Below are positions 61,714 through 64,000 of a stretch of DNA of 64,000 nucleotides, in pieces. Within the stretch, counting starts at the first letter, position 1, and each line of letters starts with the position of its first letter. Where the stretch lies: contig NZ_AZDJ01000016.1 in assembly GCF_001434705.1 (NCBI RefSeq), forward strand, positions 1 through 64,000, given 5' to 3'. The notes beneath the pieces are model-generated. The model worked only from the letters and a program-made list of their open reading frames with translations, had not been told where the DNA came from and did no database searches. The position numbers and the translations under genes are program-made. This stretch comes from Lacticaseibacillus nasuensis JCM 17158. GTDB taxonomy: Bacteria > Bacillota > Bacilli > Lactobacillales > Lactobacillaceae.

Positions 61714-62082
61714 ATGGACGCGATTCAAGCCGATCGGCAGCAAGCCGTGGTGGTCACGGGGACTGGCGCCACGAAACAGCAGGCCTTTGCCAGCGCCTTG
61801 GCCACGGTGCAGCGGCAGCTGATTGCCGAGGAAACGGAAACCATTTTGCGGATCGAACCACTGGCCATCACGCCGCTTGCGTTGACTGAGGAGCGGTATG
61901 TGGAGAAGTTTCTCTTCTTTTTCTTCAAGCGTCAGCGCGTGACGTATCGGGTGCGCCTGCAAGTGACGGTGGCCATCACCGCCGTCGACTTGGCCCCCCT
62001 GACTTTCACGGTGCACCAGTTGCCAAGTCCCGACGCCATTGCCTGGCCACGCCTGAAGTGGTTCTCGAAAGGAGCAAAATAG
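61714..62082 (+). CDS. DUF4312 family protein (EF_0831-like)
   Basis: 122 residues from the ATG at 61714 (GGAGG 11 bases upstream). Small protein with VVTGTGATKQQAFASALATVQRQL and EKFLFFFFKRQRVTYRVRLQVTVAI, the DUF4312 pattern; no membrane helix. The family is of unknown function and is linked only to this cluster. The start follows the SFCGS gene by 41 bases; the stop is three bases before DUF4311, so expression is coupled. Confidence 0.85.
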   Translation: MDAIQADRQQAVVVTGTGATKQQAFASALATVQRQLIAEETETILRIEPLAITPLALTEERYVEKFLFFFFKRQRVTYRVRLQVTVAITAVDLAPLTFTVHQLPSPDAIAWPRLKWFSKGAK

Positions 62083-62085
62083 TCT

Positions 62086-62862
62086 ATGCACATTATTGAA
62101 ATCCTGATTCAATCCGTCATCATTGGCGCCTTGGTCGGCTTTGCGGTCGGCGTCGGTGCTGCGCGCATGTTTACCGCACCGAAAACCCAGGCGTTAGGCG
62201 CCTTTCGTACCCTAGGCGAAATGAATGCCGCGGAAGGCGACCCGGCTTCTCACTTCAGCTTCGGCTTGGGGTTCTTCTTTAACGCCTGGGCCTCCACGGT
62301 AGGGGCCGGGGCGTTCACCCAAGACGTTACCCACCGCGTGTTGCCGAACTGGGCGGCCGCGGGGTTGCTGGTGCGCTATAAGGACAAGAAAATTATTCAA
62401 AACCCCAAGCTGATGGGGCTCACCGCCGCCGTGATCGGGGTCGTCGTGGTGGCGTTCTTGAACGTGACCAGTAGCTCGATTCCCGAATCCCTGCAGGTGA
62501 CCGCGGTGAAGGTGTTGGTACCAGCGGCCGATCAGCTGATCAACCTCGTCATGCCGATTTTGTTCTGGTTAGCCGCCATTGATGCAGGCCACCGCTCGGG
62601 GATGTTCGGTACCGTGTTTGGCGGCTTATCCGCCATGATCATGGGCAACGCCGTTCCAGGCGTCGTGTTAGGAATCCTCGTCGGCAAAGGCGTCGATGAA
62701 ATCGGCTGGACGCGCACCACGAAGATTATTCTCGGGGCGGCCATCGCCTTGTTCGTGTTGAGCGGATTCTTCCGCGGGTTTGACCTGACGATGCTGCAGC
62801 AATTCGGCCTAGGCACGCCAAGCTGGCTGACGAACTTGCACGGCGTATTCACAGTGAAGTAG
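62086..62862 (+). CDS. DUF4311 membrane protein (EF_0832-like)
   Basis: 258 residues, AAAGGAG upstream. About six to seven hydrophobic segments, beginning LIQSVIIGALVGFAVGVGAARMFTAPK, with AWASTVGAGAFTQDVTHRVLPNWAAAG and FGGLSAMIMGNAVPGVVLGILVG. Family DUF4311, an integral membrane protein of unknown function seen only beside DUF4310 and SFCGS. With DUF4310 it probably forms a two-component carrier or channel (inference). Starts three bases after DUF4312. Confidence 0.88.
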   Translation: MHIIEILIQSVIIGALVGFAVGVGAARMFTAPKTQALGAFRTLGEMNAAEGDPASHFSFGLGFFFNAWASTVGAGAFTQDVTHRVLPNWAAAGLLVRYKDKKIIQNPKLMGLTAAVIGVVVVAFLNVTSSSIPESLQVTAVKVLVPAADQLINLVMPILFWLAAIDAGHRSGMFGTVFGGLSAMIMGNAVPGVVLGILVGKGVDEIGWTRTTKIILGAAIALFVLSGFFRGFDLTMLQQFGLGTPSWLTNLHGVFTVK

Positions 62863-62875
62863 GGAGGATAACCAC

Positions 62876-63547
62876 ATGAGTGAACCAACACAACCAACCA
62901 TCGATCAGCCCACCTCAAAAGACTTTTGGCATGCCGACTGGGGCTTTGTCGTGATTACCACGATGATGGCCGCCGGCGTGTTCGCCGGGACCTCAATGTA
63001 TTACAATTTTGGTGTAGGCGCTTTCAACGAAGTGGCCATCGTGGCCATGCTCAAGGCTGGGATCGAAGGCGGCTCTTATGGGGCGGCTGCGGCATTTGGC
63101 GCCAGCTTCCTGTTCGCCCGAATCCTTGAAGGCTCGCTGGTCGGGATCCTCGACCTCGGTGGGTCCATTCTGACCGGCGTTGCGATCGGGGTGCCGGCGA
63201 TTTTACTGAGCGTCGGGGCTAAGCCGCTGGTGCAAAACTTCGGGCTGGCCCTGTTGACCGGCGCCATTCTCGGGTTGGCCATCGGCTTGATCATCTTCTT
63301 TGTCCGCAAGTTTACGATTAACCAAACCAAGGCGACGTTCGGTGCGGATGTCATGATGGGCGCCGGTAACGCCACTGGCCGCTTCCTGGGCCCGCTGATC
63401 ATTCTCAGCGCCGCCACTGCCAGCATTCCGATTGGCATCGGCAGTACCATTGGCGCCGCACTGTTTTACGCTTGGAAGAAGCCAATTCCCGGTGGCGCCA
63501 TCATCGGGGCCATGATCATGGGCTTGTTCTTCCCGGTGAAGCTATAA
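62876..63547 (+). CDS. DUF4310 membrane protein (EF_0833-like)
   Basis: 223 residues, GGGAGG upstream, 13 bases after DUF4311. Six or more hydrophobic segments: WGFVVITTMMAAGVFAGTSMYYNFGVGAFNE, GGSYGAAAAFGASFLFARILEGSLVGIL and a C-terminal GGAIIGAMIMGLFFPVKL. Glycine-rich helices resemble a small transporter. The family is unknown except for its fixed neighbourhood. The likely function is import of an amino-sugar acid or similar compound processed by the next enzymes (inference from EF_0837/EF_0839 type neighbours). Confidence 0.88.
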   Translation: MSEPTQPTIDQPTSKDFWHADWGFVVITTMMAAGVFAGTSMYYNFGVGAFNEVAIVAMLKAGIEGGSYGAAAAFGASFLFARILEGSLVGILDLGGSILTGVAIGVPAILLSVGAKPLVQNFGLALLTGAILGLAIGLIIFFVRKFTINQTKATFGADVMMGAGNATGRFLGPLIILSAATASIPIGIGSTIGAALFYAWKKPIPGGAIIGAMIMGLFFPVKL

Positions 63548-63595
63548 CCCGGCGCCGTCACACGAGCCACGAATTTTCTCAGGAGGTTGACACCC

Positions 63596-64000
63596 TTGTA
63601 TGATGTCTTAATCAAAAACGCGCTGACCGCTCGGCGCCAACCCATCGAAATTGCTCTGAACGGCAACAAGATCGCCGCAGTCGCCACCCAACTGGTGGGG
63701 GCCACCGCCCAGCAGGTGATCGACCTGCACGGTGCCACCTACGTCAGCGCCGGCTGGATTGACGATCACGTGCACTGCGATGAGCAGCTGACACTGTATT
63801 ACGACGACCCCGACGAAGACGGCTACAAAACCGGTGTGACCACCGTGGTCGATGCCGGGTCGACGGGCGCCGATAATATCCGCGATTTTTACCAGCGAAC
63901 GCGGGCGAAAATTACCAATGTTTATGCCTTGATCAACATCGGCCGCACCGGGATTCTTGCGCAAGACGAGCTCGGAGACCTGAGCAAAATCGACCGCGAT
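63596..64000 (+). CDS. Amidohydrolase/deacetylase family metallohydrolase (partial)
   Basis: The first 135 residues lie in the window; the gene runs off the end. Start at TTG 63596 with CAGGAGG upstream. YDVLIKNALTARRQPIEIALNGNKIAAVA is the N-terminal beta domain of the amidohydrolase superfamily, and SAGWIDDHVHCDE carries the metal-binding DHVH motif. EF_0837-like members of this branch are encoded with DUF4310-4312 and are thought to deacylate or hydrolyse an amidated substrate. It lies 48 bases after DUF4310, in the same operon. Confidence 0.88.
   Translation, partial: MYDVLIKNALTARRQPIEIALNGNKIAAVATQLVGATAQQVIDLHGATYVSAGWIDDHVHCDEQLTLYYDDPDEDGYKTGVTTVVDAGSTGADNIRDFYQRTRAKITNVYALINIGRTGILAQDELGDLSKIDRD

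Overview
The window reads as chromosomal DNA of a high-G+C lactic acid bacterium of the family Lactobacillaceae (Lacticaseibacillus- or Schleiferilactobacillus-like). This rests on a KxYKxGKxW-type adhesin, a WxL/DUF916 surface cluster, an Asp23-AmaP operon, HPr-phosphorylatable glycerol kinase, acetate kinase, YolD/UmuC-like SOS genes and purine and amino-acid permeases typical of the family. The species cannot be fixed from the sequence alone. No rRNA, tRNA, IS element or CRISPR array was seen.

Layout. 1-3.7 kb: a large surface adhesin, cut by the window start. 4-16.9 kb: small metabolic and redox genes with local regulators. These are an aldo/keto reductase, an esterase plus nitronate monooxygenase opposite a TetR regulator, an AraC regulator opposite a GH2 glycosidase, a TauE-type exporter, a Crp/Fnr regulator with its probable target oxidoreductase, and an SOS operon (YolD-like, Y-family polymerase, unknown 114-aa protein) under a perfect LexA box. 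17-29 kb: a defence-like island with an Mrr-type restriction enzyme and a complete type I system (hsdR-hsdM-hsdS). The type I locus also has a tyrosine recombinase and a start-less inverted second hsdS, giving a phase-variable specificity switch. A two-gene operon of an unknown protein and a CbxX/CfqX-type AAA+ ATPase follows. 29-46 kb: housekeeping genes, namely a metallophosphatase, a possible UDG-fold protein, fructokinase, GlpK, an ion permease, RlmH, RarA, AckA, Ndk, a P-type cation ATPase with an attenuator-like leader, the Asp23 envelope-stress operon and a purine permease. 46-54 kb: a secreted GH18 enzyme, two paralogous fused amino-acid ABC transporters (one under a lysine riboswitch) and a 368-nt apparent non-coding RNA with its own promoter and terminator. 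54.8-58.8 kb: a four-gene WxL/LPXTG/DUF916 surface cluster. 59-64 kb: a PRD-EIIB regulator followed by a small PRD protein, SFCGS protein, DUF4312, DUF4311, DUF4310 and an amidohydrolase. This is the poorly understood EF_0829-EF_0839-type cluster and continues beyond the window.

The least explained parts are the DUF4310-4312/SFCGS membrane system, the 368-nt RNA at 53.5-53.9 kb, a second possible small RNA at 40.1 kb, two unassigned terminator-bearing leaders (43.2 and 50.6 kb), and the AAA+ pair beside the restriction genes. The invertible hsdS locus is the clearest active genetic switch.
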